Shown: positions 1 to 8,627, counted from the stretch's first letter. The stretch: DNA of 64,000 nt from Ramlibacter sp. (GCA_016713005.1 JADJPY010000003.1:310001-374000), one strand, 5' to 3'. A program made the numbers and translations. The notes: generated by a model not told the origin, from the letters alone.

Positions 1-385
1 TGCCTTCGCAGGAGATGATTTCCGTGCCCGGACCGATGATCATGTCCACGCCGGGTTGCGTGTCGGGGTTGCCGGCCTTGCCGATGGCCGCGATGCGCCC
101 GCCCTTGATGCCGATATCGGCCTTGACGATGCCCCAGTGGTCGATGATGAGTGCGTTGGTCAGCACGCAGTCCATTGCACCTTCGGCACGCGTTTTCTGC
201 GACTGCGCCATGCCGTCACGGATGGTCTTGCCGCCGCCGAACTTGACTTCCTCGCCATAGCCGCCGGCGCGCAGTGTGTAGTCGTCCTCGACCTCCACCA
301 CCAGCTCGGTGTCGGCCAGGCGAACCCGGTCGCCCTTGGTTGGGCCAAACATTTCCGCGTAGGCGCGGCGCCCGATCGTTGCCAT
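1..385 (-). CDS. ureC: Urease alpha subunit UreC, N-terminal part (runs off the left edge)
   Basis: This is the start of the catalytic urease subunit, which hydrolyses urea to ammonia and carbamate in the cytoplasm using two nickel ions. About 128 residues are present, beginning MATIGRRAYAEMFGPTKGDR, which is the usual UreC opening, followed by the conserved GEEVKFGGGKTIRDGM and ALIIDHWGIVKADIGI segments. The nickel ligands lie beyond the window. The start ATG overlaps the ureB stop codon, so translation is probably coupled. It is the last visible gene of the leftward ureA-ureJ-ureB-ureC operon; ureE, ureF and ureG are not seen and may lie further left. Confidence 0.97.
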   Translation of the reverse strand, partial: MATIGRRAYAEMFGPTKGDRVRLADTELVVEVEDDYTLRAGGYGEEVKFGGGKTIRDGMAQSQKTRAEGAMDCVLTNALIIDHWGIVKADIGIKGGRIAAIGKAGNPDTQPGVDMIIGPGTEIISCEG

Positions 386-690
386 CACAGTTTCCCCTGC
401 ACGAGGCCACGAAACCCGTAGACCACCCGCTCGCCGGCCAAGTCCACCAGCTCCACCGTGCGCTGCTGTCCCGGCTCAAAGCGCACCGCAGTGCCCGAGG
501 CAATGTTCAGCCGCATGCCGCGCGCGGCGTCGCGGTCAAACCGGAGCGCGCCATTGGTCTCGGCAAAGTGGTAGTGCGAGCCCACCTGGATCGGCCGATC
601 GGCCCGGTTCTGCACCACCACGGTGAGTGTGCGGCGACCGGGGTTGAGTACGTGCTCACCTTCTTCGGTGATGAGTTCGCCGGGGATCAT
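385..690 (-). CDS. ureB: Urease beta subunit UreB
   Basis: This is the small beta subunit of urease, 101 residues, the normal length for a separate UreB. The start is set at MIPGELITEEGEHVLNPGR, the canonical UreB N-terminus; a longer upstream reading exists only as an open frame over ureJ. The conserved QVGSHYHFAETN stretch is present near residue 36. It lies 14 bp after ureJ and its stop overlaps the ureC start. It forms the (alpha-beta-gamma)3 structural core with UreA and UreC. Confidence 0.97.
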   Translation of the reverse strand: MIPGELITEEGEHVLNPGRRTLTVVVQNRADRPIQVGSHYHFAETNGALRFDRDAARGMRLNIASGTAVRFEPGQQRTVELVDLAGERVVYGFRGLVQGKL

Positions 691-704
691 GACCGGGTCA
701 CTCC

Positions 705-1301
705 TCAGGCCAGACGCAGCAACAGCGCTGCGCCGAACAGGGCCACGCCAGCGCCCGCCCCAACCGCCAGCACCTGCGAGCGTGCCAACAGGCGGTGCCC
801 CAGCAGAAGGCCCGCGCCGTGCAGCAACGCGGTGGCCAGCACCATGCCGGCCAGGAGGGAGGCGGCGTTGCCGCCGGCCAGCTCGACGCCATGGGCGGCA
901 CCGTGGAAGAACGCGAACGTGCCCGCCAGCGCCGCGGCCACGGCGGCGGGCACCCGACGGCGCCAGGCCAGCAGCAGTCCCACAACCAGCAACGAGGCGG
1001 CGATCATCGGCTCGACCACCGGAATCGCGAATCCGGCCATGCCGGCCAGTGCGCCGACGACCAGCACCGCGACGAAAGCGAGCGGCGCCAGCCAGGCAGG
1101 TCGCACCGCCAGCGCGCTCCACAGGCCCACGGCCAGCATGGCTGCCAAGTGGTCAAGCCCGGTGAAGGGGTGCGTGAAGCCGTCCAGAAAGCCGGCGGAA
1201 TGGGTGTGCGGGTCGGCACCGGTGTGCGCCAGGGCCAGTGCCGGGCCCAGCGTGAGTGCTGTGCCGAGGATGAACTTGAGAAGGTTTGCTATGGTTTTCA
1301 T
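705..1301 (-). CDS. ureJ: HupE/UreJ family nickel permease
   Basis: A 198-residue membrane protein of the HupE/UreJ family, thought to import nickel for urease or hydrogenase. An N-terminal hydrophobic signal-like segment is followed by the family motif HPFTGLDHLAAMLAVG (about residues 43-58) and by FFHGAAHGVE (about residues 130-139), whose His residues are candidate Ni ligands. About six hydrophobic segments follow. It sits between ureA and ureB, an order common in betaproteobacteria. Its first residues (MKTIAN) are encoded within a dispersed repeat copy that occupies the ureA-ureJ gap, so the true start could be slightly different, but no better ATG precedes the hydrophobic segment. Confidence 0.93.
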   Translation of the reverse strand: MKTIANLLKFILGTALTLGPALALAHTGADPHTHSAGFLDGFTHPFTGLDHLAAMLAVGLWSALAVRPAWLAPLAFVAVLVVGALAGMAGFAIPVVEPMIAASLLVVGLLLAWRRRVPAAVAAALAGTFAFFHGAAHGVELAGGNAASLLAGMVLATALLHGAGLLLGHRLLARSQVLAVGAGAGVALFGAALLLRLA

Positions 1302-1342
1302 AGTGGGTCAACAAGTGTGGACGGGGGCTACAGGCGTTTTTG
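1288..1342 (+). repeat. Dispersed short repeat, copy A
   Basis: First of nine related copies in the window. It shows a GCTAT-N6-ATAG stem, then GGGTCA, CAAG, and the core GACGGGGGCT followed by AGGC and a T-rich tail. It lies in the gap between ureA and ureJ on the strand opposite to the genes. Its stem half overlaps the ureJ start codon, so the repeat supplies the first codons of ureJ. Confidence 0.8.
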
Positions 1343-1382
1343 ACAATGAAAATTGGTTGGGAGCGTGCGACCAGGCGGGCAC

Positions 1383-1685
1383 TCAGACGATGGGTTGGTG
1401 AACAGTGACGAGCTTGGTGCCGTCGGGGAAAGTCGCCTCGACCTGGATGTCCGGGATCATCTCGGCGATGCCGTCCATCACATCGGCCCGGGTCAGCACG
1501 GAGCGGCCCTCGCTCATCAGCTGGGCCACGGTCTTGCCGTCACGGGCGCCCTCCATCACGGCGGCGGAGATCAGCGCCACGGCTTCGGGGTAATTGAGCT
1601 TGAGCCCGCGCGCCTTGCGGCGCTCGGCCAGCAGGGCCGCGGTGAAGATCAGCAGCTTGTCTTTTTCGCGGGGAGTCAGTTCCAT
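1383..1685 (-). CDS. ureA: Urease gamma subunit UreA
   Basis: The 100-residue gamma subunit of urease. It starts MELTPREKDKLLIFTAALLA and contains GLKLNYPEAVALISA and EGARDGKTVAQLMSEGR, all hallmarks of UreA. It is the first gene of the visible leftward urease operon and is followed after about 80 bp (holding repeat copy A) by ureJ. Its upstream region is shared with the divergent transporter-kinase gene and contains an 18-bp near-palindrome matching one before urtA. ureD, often found just upstream, is instead about 23 kb away. Confidence 0.97.
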   Translation of the reverse strand: MELTPREKDKLLIFTAALLAERRKARGLKLNYPEAVALISAAVMEGARDGKTVAQLMSEGRSVLTRADVMDGIAEMIPDIQVEATFPDGTKLVTVHQPIV

Positions 1686-1750
1686 GGGCGGGGCTTGCGC
1701 GGCGGCGTGGGTGGTCTTCGGTCATTATGTTGCAAGCCCTGTGCCGTGCC

Positions 1751-1768
1751 ATACGCCCAACGGCGCAT
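1751..1768. promoter_or_regulatory. Putative operator ATACGCC-N4-GGCGCAT before ureA
   Basis: The 18 bases ATACGCCCAACGGCGCAT form an inverted repeat with 6 of 7 arm positions paired. The arms match the perfect palindrome before urtA (8487-8504) at 13 of 14 positions, with the same 4-base spacer. It lies 66 bp upstream of ureA and 65 bp upstream of the divergent kinase gene. Inference: binding site for the LuxR-type response regulator encoded at 5318-6307. Confidence 0.6.
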
Positions 1769-1832
1769 CTGCGGGCGCTTCTGGGCACGGAACCTGCACC
1801 ACAGGGGTGCCAGCCCGGCGCCATTTCTCCCC

Positions 1833-4800
1833 GTGAAGCCCGTCATCCCCATCATCGCCGTCAGCGACACGCCTGAGCGCCCGGCGGGAGACGACGCGCC
1901 GCAACGGGTGGTCAAGGTGCGGCGCGACTACAACAGCTGGGTGGCCAGCGAGACGATGGAAGACTACGCGCTGCGCTACACCCCCCAGCGCTTTCGCAAG
2001 TGGTCCGAGTGGCGGGTGGCCAACACCGCATTCGGGGCCGCTTCCTTCCTGATACTTGAGGCCGTGGGCGCCACCCTGCTGGTGCAGTACGGGTTTGCCA
2101 ACGCCCTGTGGGCCATCCTGGTCACCGGCCTGATCATCTTCCTGGCGGGGCTGCCCATCAGCGTCTACGCGGCGCGCTACGGCGTGGACATGGACCTGCT
2201 CACCCGTGGCGCGGGGTTTGGCTACATCGGCTCGACCATCACCTCGCTCATCTACGCCTCGTTCACCTTCATCTTCTTCGCGCTGGAGGCCGCGGTGATG
2301 GCCTACGCGCTCGAACTGGCGTTGGGCATTCCACCGAGCTGGGGCTATCTGATCTGCGCGCTGGTGGTCATCCCGCTGGTCACGCACGGCGTGTCGGCCA
2401 TTAGCCGGCTGCAGGTCTGGACGCAGCCGCTCTGGCTTGTCATGCTTGTGGTGCCTTTCGCCTATGTGTTGATGAACGATTCTGGTGCGTTCAACGGGAT
2501 TTCGCACTACATCGGTGAAAAAAGCGCGGACTCCGGATTCAACATGCATCTGTTTGGTGCAGCCCTGACGGTGGGCATTGCCCTGATCACCCAGATGGGC
2601 GAACAGGCGGATTACCTGCGCTTCATGCCGGCCAAAACCCCGGCCAACCGGGGGCGCTGGTGGTTTGGTGTGCTGGCGGGTGGGCCCGGCTGGGTGATCC
2701 TGGGCGTCATCAAGATGCTGGGGGGCGCGCTGCTGGCCTATCTGGCCATCACCCACATGGTGCCCAGCGATCGCGCCGTCGACCCCAACCAGATGTACCT
2801 GGCGGCCTACGAGTACGTCTTTCCCAACTACGGCTGGGCCGTCGCGGCCACGGCGCTGTTCGTGGTGATCTCCCAGCTCAAGATCAATGTCACCAATGCC
2901 TACGCCGGCTCGCTTGCGTGGAGCAACTTCTTCTCGCGGGTGACGCACAGCCATCCCGGGCGGGTGGTGTGGGTGGTGTTCAACACGCTGATCGCCTTCA
3001 TGCTGATGGAGATGAACGTGTTCCAGGCGCTGGGCGATGTGCTGGGGCTGTACTCCAACATCGCCATCGCCTGGATGATGGCGGTGGTGGCCGACCTGGT
3101 GGTCAACAAGCCGCTGGGCCTGTCGCCCAAGGGCATCGAGTTCAAGCGCGCCTACCTGTACGACATCAACCCCGTGGGGGTGGGCGCGATGGTGCTGGCT
3201 TCGGCGCTGTCGATCACGGCGCACCTGGGCCTGTTCGGGCCGTCGGCACAGGCGTTCTCGGCCGTGATCGCCATGGCCACCGCATTCGTGGCAGCCCCGC
3301 TGATTGCCTGGGCCACGAAAGGCCGCTACTACATCGCACGTGCGGCCGATGCCCACGATGCCGCCACCGCGCCTGGCGAGTACCAGCGTCTGGCGGTCAA
3401 GCGCTGCGTGATCTGCGAGCGTGAGTACGAGGGCCCGGACATGGCGCATTGCCCCGCCTACCAGGGGCAGATCTGCTCGCTGTGCTGCACGCTGGATGCG
3501 CGTTGCGGCGACCTGTGCAAGCCGCATGCGAGCCTGTCGGCGCAATGGTCGGGCGCCCTGCGCTGGCTGCTGCCACGTCGAATCTGGCCGTACCTGGACA
3601 CCGGGCTGGGCCACTTCCTGCTGCTGATGCTGATCATCGTGCCCCTGCTGGCCACGGTGTTCGGCCTGCTCTACCACCAGGAGCTGCGCGCGCTTGCGGC
3701 CGTGGGTGAGGCCGCCGCCGACGGCACGCTGCGCTCGGGTTTCCTCAAGGCCTACATGGCGCTGCTGGTGATTGCCGGCATCGTGGCGTGGTGGCTTGTG
3801 CTTGCGCACAAGAGCCGCCAGGTTGCGCAGGAGGAGTCCAACCGCCAGACGCACCTGCTGATGCGCGAGATCGAATCCCACCGGCAGACCGATCAGGCGC
3901 TGCAGACCGCCAAGCTGGTGGCCGAGCGCGCCGAGCAGGCCAACCAGGCCAAGAGCCGCTACATCAGCGCCATCAGCCACGAGCTGCGCACGCCCCTCAA
4001 CAGCATCCTGGGCTACGCGCAGCTCATGGGCGAGGACACCAGCGTGCCGGCCCACCGCAAGCAGGCGGTCAACGTCATCAAGCGCGGTGGCGAGCACCTG
4101 CTCAGCCTGATTGAAGGCACGCTGGACATTGCCCGCATCGAGGCCGGCAAGCTCACGCTCAACGTCAAGCCCATGGCCTTTGCCGACTGCGTGCACGAGA
4201 TGGCCGGCATGTTCGAGCCGCAGGCCGCTGCCAAGGGCCTGGCGTTCCGCTTCGAGGCCGAAGGCACATTGCCCGAGGTGGTGCGCGCCGACGAGAAGCG
4301 CGTGCGCCAGATCCTCATCAACCTGCTGGGCAACGCCATCAAGTTCACCGCGCAGGGGCAGGTCACATTTCGTGTGCGCCATGCGCGCGAGATGGCGCAC
4401 ATCGAGATCGAGGACACCGGCCCCGGCCTGAGCGCCGCCGAGATCGAGCAGATCTTCGAGCCCTTTGCGCGCGGCAACGCCTCCACCCAGGCCGCCACCG
4501 GCGCAGGCCTGGGCCTGACCATCGCCAAGATGCTGACCGACCTGATGGGCGGCGAGCTCAGCGCCACCGGCGTGCCGGGCCAGGGGTCGGTGTTCCGCGT
4601 CAAGCTGTTCCTGCCCGAGGCGCACCTGCCTGCGCAAACCGGCAAGGCCGCGCTGCCCGCCCCCCGGCCGCGCCGCGGCTACGACGGCCCGCGCCGCAAG
4701 GTGCTGGTGGTGGACAACGAGGAGGCCGATCGCGACCTGCTGGTGCACCTGCTGGAGCCGCTGGGATTTGAGCTGCGCACCGCCGCCAGCGGCCACGACT

Positions 4801-5321
4801 GCCTGGACCTGCTCGCTGCCGGCTACCAGCCCGACGTGATCTTCATGGACCTGGCCATGCCCGGCATCGACGGCTGGGAAACCATCCGCCGGCTGCGCCG
4901 CATCGATCCGAAGCATGCCAAAGTGGCCATCGTCTCGGCGAACGCGTTTGACAAGGGACTTGAGAACGACGTTGCCATCCGGCCCGAGGACTTCATCCTC
5001 AAGCCGGTGCGGCACAGCGAGCTGCTGGACTGGCTGGAGCGCCAGCTCGGACTGCGCTGGCTCGAACAGCCGGCGCAGCCTTCGGGGCCGGCAGGCGTTG
5101 CGCCGCCAAGGGTCTGGCCGCAGCGCGACCGGCTGGCGGCGCTGCAGGAGTTGGTGCAGCTTGGCTACTATCGCGGCATCATGAACCAGCTGGATGAGAT
5201 GGAAGCCGCCGAACCTGCCAGCGCCGCGGTGGTGGGCGAGCTGCGCGAGCTGGCGCGCCAGTTCCAGTTCGAGGCCATCAGCCGCCTGCTGGACGATGCT
5301 TTGGTGGGGGCCACGCCATGA
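1833..5321 (+). CDS. NCS1-type permease / Cys-rich / hybrid histidine kinase fusion
   Basis: A protein of about 1162 residues. Residues about 40-510 are a polytopic NCS1-like (purine/cytosine permease) module with about 12 hydrophobic segments. It is followed by an eight-cysteine, zinc-finger-like stretch (CVIC, HC, ICSLCC, RCGDLC) near residues 520-560, two more hydrophobic segments, and a coiled linker. The kinase core has an H-box ISHELRTPLNSILGYAQL near residue 715 and ATPase boxes (LINLLGNAIKF, DTGPGLSAAE, GAGLGLTI). A receiver domain follows, with the acceptor Asp in VIFMDLAMPG near residue 1004. The GTG at 1833 was chosen because it precedes the conserved N-terminal part; an ATG near 1954 is an alternative. 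The stop overlaps the next gene by ATGA. Inference: the permease module acts as sensor for urea or a purine, controlling urt and ure. The substrate is unproven. Confidence 0.88.
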   Translation: MKPVIPIIAVSDTPERPAGDDAPQRVVKVRRDYNSWVASETMEDYALRYTPQRFRKWSEWRVANTAFGAASFLILEAVGATLLVQYGFANALWAILVTGLIIFLAGLPISVYAARYGVDMDLLTRGAGFGYIGSTITSLIYASFTFIFFALEAAVMAYALELALGIPPSWGYLICALVVIPLVTHGVSAISRLQVWTQPLWLVMLVVPFAYVLMNDSGAFNGISHYIGEKSADSGFNMHLFGAALTVGIALITQMGEQADYLRFMPAKTPANRGRWWFGVLAGGPGWVILGVIKMLGGALLAYLAITHMVPSDRAVDPNQMYLAAYEYVFPNYGWAVAATALFVVISQLKINVTNAYAGSLAWSNFFSRVTHSHPGRVVWVVFNTLIAFMLMEMNVFQALGDVLGLYSNIAIAWMMAVVADLVVNKPLGLSPKGIEFKRAYLYDINPVGVGAMVLASALSITAHLGLFGPSAQAFSAVIAMATAFVAAPLIAWATKGRYYIARAADAHDAATAPGEYQRLAVKRCVICEREYEGPDMAHCPAYQGQICSLCCTLDARCGDLCKPHASLSAQWSGALRWLLPRRIWPYLDTGLGHFLLLMLIIVPLLATVFGLLYHQELRALAAVGEAAADGTLRSGFLKAYMALLVIAGIVAWWLVLAHKSRQVAQEESNRQTHLLMREIESHRQTDQALQTAKLVAERAEQANQAKSRYISAISHELRTPLNSILGYAQLMGEDTSVPAHRKQAVNVIKRGGEHLLSLIEGTLDIARIEAGKLTLNVKPMAFADCVHEMAGMFEPQAAAKGLAFRFEAEGTLPEVVRADEKRVRQILINLLGNAIKFTAQGQVTFRVRHAREMAHIEIEDTGPGLSAAEIEQIFEPFARGNASTQAATGAGLGLTIAKMLTDLMGGELSATGVPGQGSVFRVKLFLPEAHLPAQTGKAALPAPRPRRGYDGPRRKVLVVDNEEADRDLLVHLLEPLGFELRTAASGHDCLDLLAAGYQPDVIFMDLAMPGIDGWETIRRLRRIDPKHAKVAIVSANAFDKGLENDVAIRPEDFILKPVRHSELLDWLERQLGLRWLEQPAQPSGPAGVAPPRVWPQRDRLAALQELVQLGYYRGIMNQLDEMEAAEPASAAVVGELRELARQFQFEAISRLLDDALVGATP

Positions 5322-6307
5322 GCGCCGCCGGGCCGCCCCAAGGCGCAGGGGTAGGGGTCACACTCGACCGCGCCAACAGCGACGTGGTCCTGATCGTGGA
5401 CGACGTGCCCGACAACCTGGCCGTGCTGCACGACGCGCTGGACGAATCCGGCTACACCGTTCTGGTGGCCACTAGCGGTGAGGCCGCGCTGGCGCGTGCC
5501 TCGCAGGCCTTGCCCGACATCGTGCTGCTGGACGCGATGATGCCCGGCATGGACGGCTTTGAAGTGGCCAAACGCCTCAAGGCCCAGCCGCAGACCGCGC
5601 ACATCCCGATCATCTTCATGACCGGCCTGACCGAGACCGAATACCTGGTGGCCGCACTCGAAGCCGGCGGCGTGGACTACGTCACCAAGCCCATCAAGCC
5701 CAAGGAAGTGCTCGCCCGCATGGGTGTGCACCTGCAGGGCGCGCGCGAGCGGCGCCAGACGCGCAACGCGCTGGACGCCTTTGGCTACGCCAGCATCACG
5801 GTGCGCGCCAGCGATGGCCGCCTGATGTGGCAGACGGCGCTGGCGCGCCAGCTGCTGGTGCAGTACTTTCCCGCCAGTGCGCCGGGCAGCAACCTTGCGC
5901 CAGAGCCGGTGGTGCAGTGGTTGCGCCGCCACCTGAAGGACGCCGAGGCGCAGATCGAGCCGCCCCGCCTGACGGCCGAGCTGGGGGCGCGGCGGCTGAC
6001 GTTTCGGCTGCATCAACAGACGGGAGACGACGAATGGCTGATCGTGATGCGCGAGGTGTCGGACACGGCCATCATCGAGTCCATGAGCCTGGCCTTCAAG
6101 CTCACCGCCCGCGAGGCCGAGGTGCTGTACTGGGTCGTCAAGGGCAAGATCAACCGTGATATTGGCGACATCCTGGGTGCCAGCCCCGCCACGGTGAAGA
6201 AGCACCTGGAGCGCGTGTTCGCCAAGCTCGGGGTTGAGACCCGCACCGCCGCCGCCGCCATGGCCATGAACCGGATGCGCCAGCTCAACCCGCAGTTCGA
6301 GAGCTGA
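5318..6307 (+). CDS. LuxR-family response regulator, partner of the transporter-kinase
   Basis: A 329-residue two-component regulator. The N-terminal receiver domain has the acidic pocket in LIVDDVPDN, the phospho-acceptor Asp at about 72 in VLLDAMMPGMDGFE and the Lys of YVTKPIKPKEV. A middle region of about 110 residues (150-260) has no clear assignment. The C-terminus is a LuxR-type helix-turn-helix (LTAREAEVLYWVVKGKINRD, then GASPATVKKHLERVFAKLGV). The start overlaps the kinase stop (ATGA), so the two are co-translated and surely cognate. It lies between the urease and urt modules; the shared 18-bp palindromes before ureA and urtA are its likely targets (inference). Confidence 0.95.
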   Translation: MSAAGPPQGAGVGVTLDRANSDVVLIVDDVPDNLAVLHDALDESGYTVLVATSGEAALARASQALPDIVLLDAMMPGMDGFEVAKRLKAQPQTAHIPIIFMTGLTETEYLVAALEAGGVDYVTKPIKPKEVLARMGVHLQGARERRQTRNALDAFGYASITVRASDGRLMWQTALARQLLVQYFPASAPGSNLAPEPVVQWLRRHLKDAEAQIEPPRLTAELGARRLTFRLHQQTGDDEWLIVMREVSDTAIIESMSLAFKLTAREAEVLYWVVKGKINRDIGDILGASPATVKKHLERVFAKLGVETRTAAAAMAMNRMRQLNPQFES

Positions 6308-6355
6308 AGCAGCGGCGCCGGCGGCAAGGCCTGCGGGCGGAAAGGGAGCCCTGCG

Positions 6356-8326
6356 TCAGCGCGGCACGGTGGCGCGCAGGCGGCTCACGTCGAGCTCGCT
6401 CACGGCGCCCGCGCGGTTGCCCCAGGACGCACGCACATAGCTCAGCACATCGGCCACGTCGCGTTCGCTCAGCACAAGCACAAAAGGCGGCATGCCAAAC
6501 GGCCGCGGGTTGCCTGCCGTGGCGGGTGCAAATCCGCCCTGAAGCACCAGCTGCACCAGGTTGGCCGGGTCGGCCAGTGTCACCGCACGGTTGCCGGCCA
6601 GCGGCGGGTAGGCGCGTGGCACACCCTGTCCCGCGTCGCCATGGCAGCTGGCGCAATGTTCGCCGTAGAGCTTGCCGCCGCGTGCCAGCCTTGTGGCGGC
6701 CACGGGCGCGGCCGATGTTGCTGCAGGTGGCGCGCCGGCCGCCGGTGTTGACTGCGCACCGGGCAGGTCGCGCAGGTAGGTGGCCATGGCGGCCAGGTCG
6801 TCCGCGTCCAGATGGCGGGTGCTGCCCAGCACCACCTCGGCCATCGGCCCCGCCACCGAGCCGCGCGGCGCAACGCCGTCGCGCAGCAGCGCCATCACCT
6901 CATCCTGCGTCCAGTGCGCCACGCCCGCTTCGTCGGCGCGGGTCAGCGAAGGCGCATACCAGTTCTGCAGCGGTATCAGCCCTCCCGCCAGGTCAAGTTC
7001 GCTGCGTGTGGCGCCCAGCGCATTGCGCGGCGCGTGGCAGGCCGCGCAATGGCCCAGCCCGCGCACAAGGTACGCACCCCGGTTCCAGGCCTCGCTTTTC
7101 CCCGGTTGTGGCTCAAAGCCACCGGGCGTGAAAAACAGCGTGCGCCACACCGCCAGCGCCGCCTGCGTGCCAAACGGCCAGCGCAGCGCGTGGGCCTTGT
7201 TGGGCGAGGACACGGCAGGCAGGCTCATCAGGTAGGCGTGCAGCGCGTCCGAATCCGCGCGCGAGACCAGCGTCGTGCTGGTGTACGGAAACGCCGGCAC
7301 CAGGCGGCGCCCGTCGCGCGATCTCCCATGGTGCAGCGCCTGCCAGAAGTCCTGCGCCGTCCACAGCCCGAGACCGGTGGCCTTGTCCGGCGTGAGGTTG
7401 CTGCTGTACACCGCGCCAAACGGTGTCTCGATCGCGCGGCCGCCGGCCCATGGGGCGCCACCCAGCGCGGTGTGGCAACCCATGCAGTTGCCCGCGCGTG
7501 CAAGGTAGGCACCACGCGCCACAAGCGCGTCGGGTTTGGGTGTGGGCAGCGCTGCAGGCACAGCGGCCGCCGCCGTGGCATCGGCCGAGCCACAGCGCGG
7601 CACGGCATCTGCCGCCGTGCGAAGCGCAGGAGCAGGTGCAAGGGCAGAAGCTGATGGCGCTCGCGCTCCAGGCCTCGCGGACGCGGGCACGGGTTGCGCC
7701 GCCAGCCAGGTTGACACGGCCGAAACTTCTTCGAGGCTGAGCGCTTTCGCGACGTCGGCCATGCAGTCGGGCGCATGGGCGCGGCGCTGGCCTGTGCGCC
7801 AGGCCCCCAGCTGGGCGTTGAGGTAGTCGCGCGGCAGGCCCAGCAGGCCCGGCGCCCCCGGCGCCACGCCGGTGAGCGCGGCGCCGTGGCATTTCGCGCA
7901 GGCGGGCACGCGTCGCGATGGCAGCCCCTCGCGGTCCAGCCGTTCCCCGGTCTTCAGCGTCTCGGCGCTGGCGGTTGCCGCTGCCGCGGGTGCGGGGTAG
8001 GGCACTTGCAGCCCCGCAAAGTGGCGGGCGATCTCGCGCAGGTAGGCGTCGTCCAGGGGTTGCAGCAGATGCGTCATCAGCCCGTACTGGCGTCGCCCGT
8101 CGCGGAAGTTCAGCAACTGGTTGTACAGGTAGCCCTCGGGCTTGCCGGCGATGCGCGGGTAGTAGCCGTCCGGGCCGGCGCGGCCCTGGGGCCCATGGCA
8201 GGCGGTGCAGGCGGCCACGCGCTGGGCCAGCGTGTCCTCAAACGGCGGCTGCGCGCGTGGCGAGCCTTGCGCCAGCGCCCCAGTGGTGGCGAGCCCCAGC
8301 CACGCCACCAGCACCAGCCGACCCAT
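6356..8326 (-). CDS. Exported five-heme c-type cytochrome (fusion of di-heme and tri-heme modules)
   Basis: About 656 residues from the chosen start, which begins a signal peptide (MGRLVLVAWLGLATTGALAQ). Earlier in-frame ATGs exist but add a proline-rich, non-signal-like stretch. Five CxxCH heme sites are visible: CTACH about 40, CAKCH about 143, CMGCH about 281, CAACH about 427 and CASCH about 558. The first two resemble a cytochrome c4-type di-heme unit. The last three follow the order of tri-heme cytochrome subunits of membrane alcohol/aldehyde or other molybdo-dehydrogenases. A low-complexity Ala/Pro linker separates them. It is convergent with the response regulator and divergent from urtA. 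The dehydrogenase partner is not adjacent; xanthine dehydrogenase is a speculative candidate. Confidence 0.87.
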   Translation of the reverse strand: MGRLVLVAWLGLATTGALAQGSPRAQPPFEDTLAQRVAACTACHGPQGRAGPDGYYPRIAGKPEGYLYNQLLNFRDGRRQYGLMTHLLQPLDDAYLREIARHFAGLQVPYPAPAAAATASAETLKTGERLDREGLPSRRVPACAKCHGAALTGVAPGAPGLLGLPRDYLNAQLGAWRTGQRRAHAPDCMADVAKALSLEEVSAVSTWLAAQPVPASARPGARAPSASALAPAPALRTAADAVPRCGSADATAAAAVPAALPTPKPDALVARGAYLARAGNCMGCHTALGGAPWAGGRAIETPFGAVYSSNLTPDKATGLGLWTAQDFWQALHHGRSRDGRRLVPAFPYTSTTLVSRADSDALHAYLMSLPAVSSPNKAHALRWPFGTQAALAVWRTLFFTPGGFEPQPGKSEAWNRGAYLVRGLGHCAACHAPRNALGATRSELDLAGGLIPLQNWYAPSLTRADEAGVAHWTQDEVMALLRDGVAPRGSVAGPMAEVVLGSTRHLDADDLAAMATYLRDLPGAQSTPAAGAPPAATSAAPVAATRLARGGKLYGEHCASCHGDAGQGVPRAYPPLAGNRAVTLADPANLVQLVLQGGFAPATAGNPRPFGMPPFVLVLSERDVADVLSYVRASWGNRAGAVSELDVSRLRATVPR

Positions 8327-8486
8327 CGCCAGACACCCTGTCCACCGGGTCCGGCCAGCCAGCCAGCGGCTGTGGCGCACGGGGGACGAGGCAACAGGGC
8401 GGGGGGATGTGGGGCGGATTGGCATGGCGGGCGCGGCTGGCGACCCCCCGATTGTCCACCCCGCGTCTTCCCCGGACGGCTGGCGC

Positions 8487-8504
8487 ATACGCCACGTGGC
8501 GTAT
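8487..8504. promoter_or_regulatory. Perfect 18-bp palindrome before urtA, putative operator
   Basis: ATACGCCACGTGGCGTAT is a perfect palindrome lying in the 301-bp divergent gap between the cytochrome gene and urtA, 123 bp upstream of the urtA ATG. Both half-sites recur before ureA (1751-1768). The gap otherwise holds no gene; it ends in a CAGGAG ribosome-binding site 8 bases before the urtA ATG. Inference: site for the LuxR-type regulator encoded just upstream. Confidence 0.65.
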
Positions 8505-8627
8505 ATCCCGGCGCGAGGGTTCTCCCTAGGATCAGTTCGTCCGCATCAGAGGCGCCCTTCAAGGGGCGGAGGTGGGGCGAAATTCAGGTTTTTCACTCGG
8601 GTCAATCCTTTTTTCAGGAGCATTCAC

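Noticed and set aside
1725..5015. A long minus-strand open frame of about 1096 codons opposite the transporter-kinase gene
   Set aside because: It is the antisense shadow of a high-GC gene: His, Gln and Gly rich, with no recognised domain, while the plus frame shows clear permease and kinase motifs.
6356..8488. The longest start for the five-heme cytochrome
   Set aside because: The extra N-terminal residues are Pro/Arg rich and would bury the signal peptide that begins at 8326.
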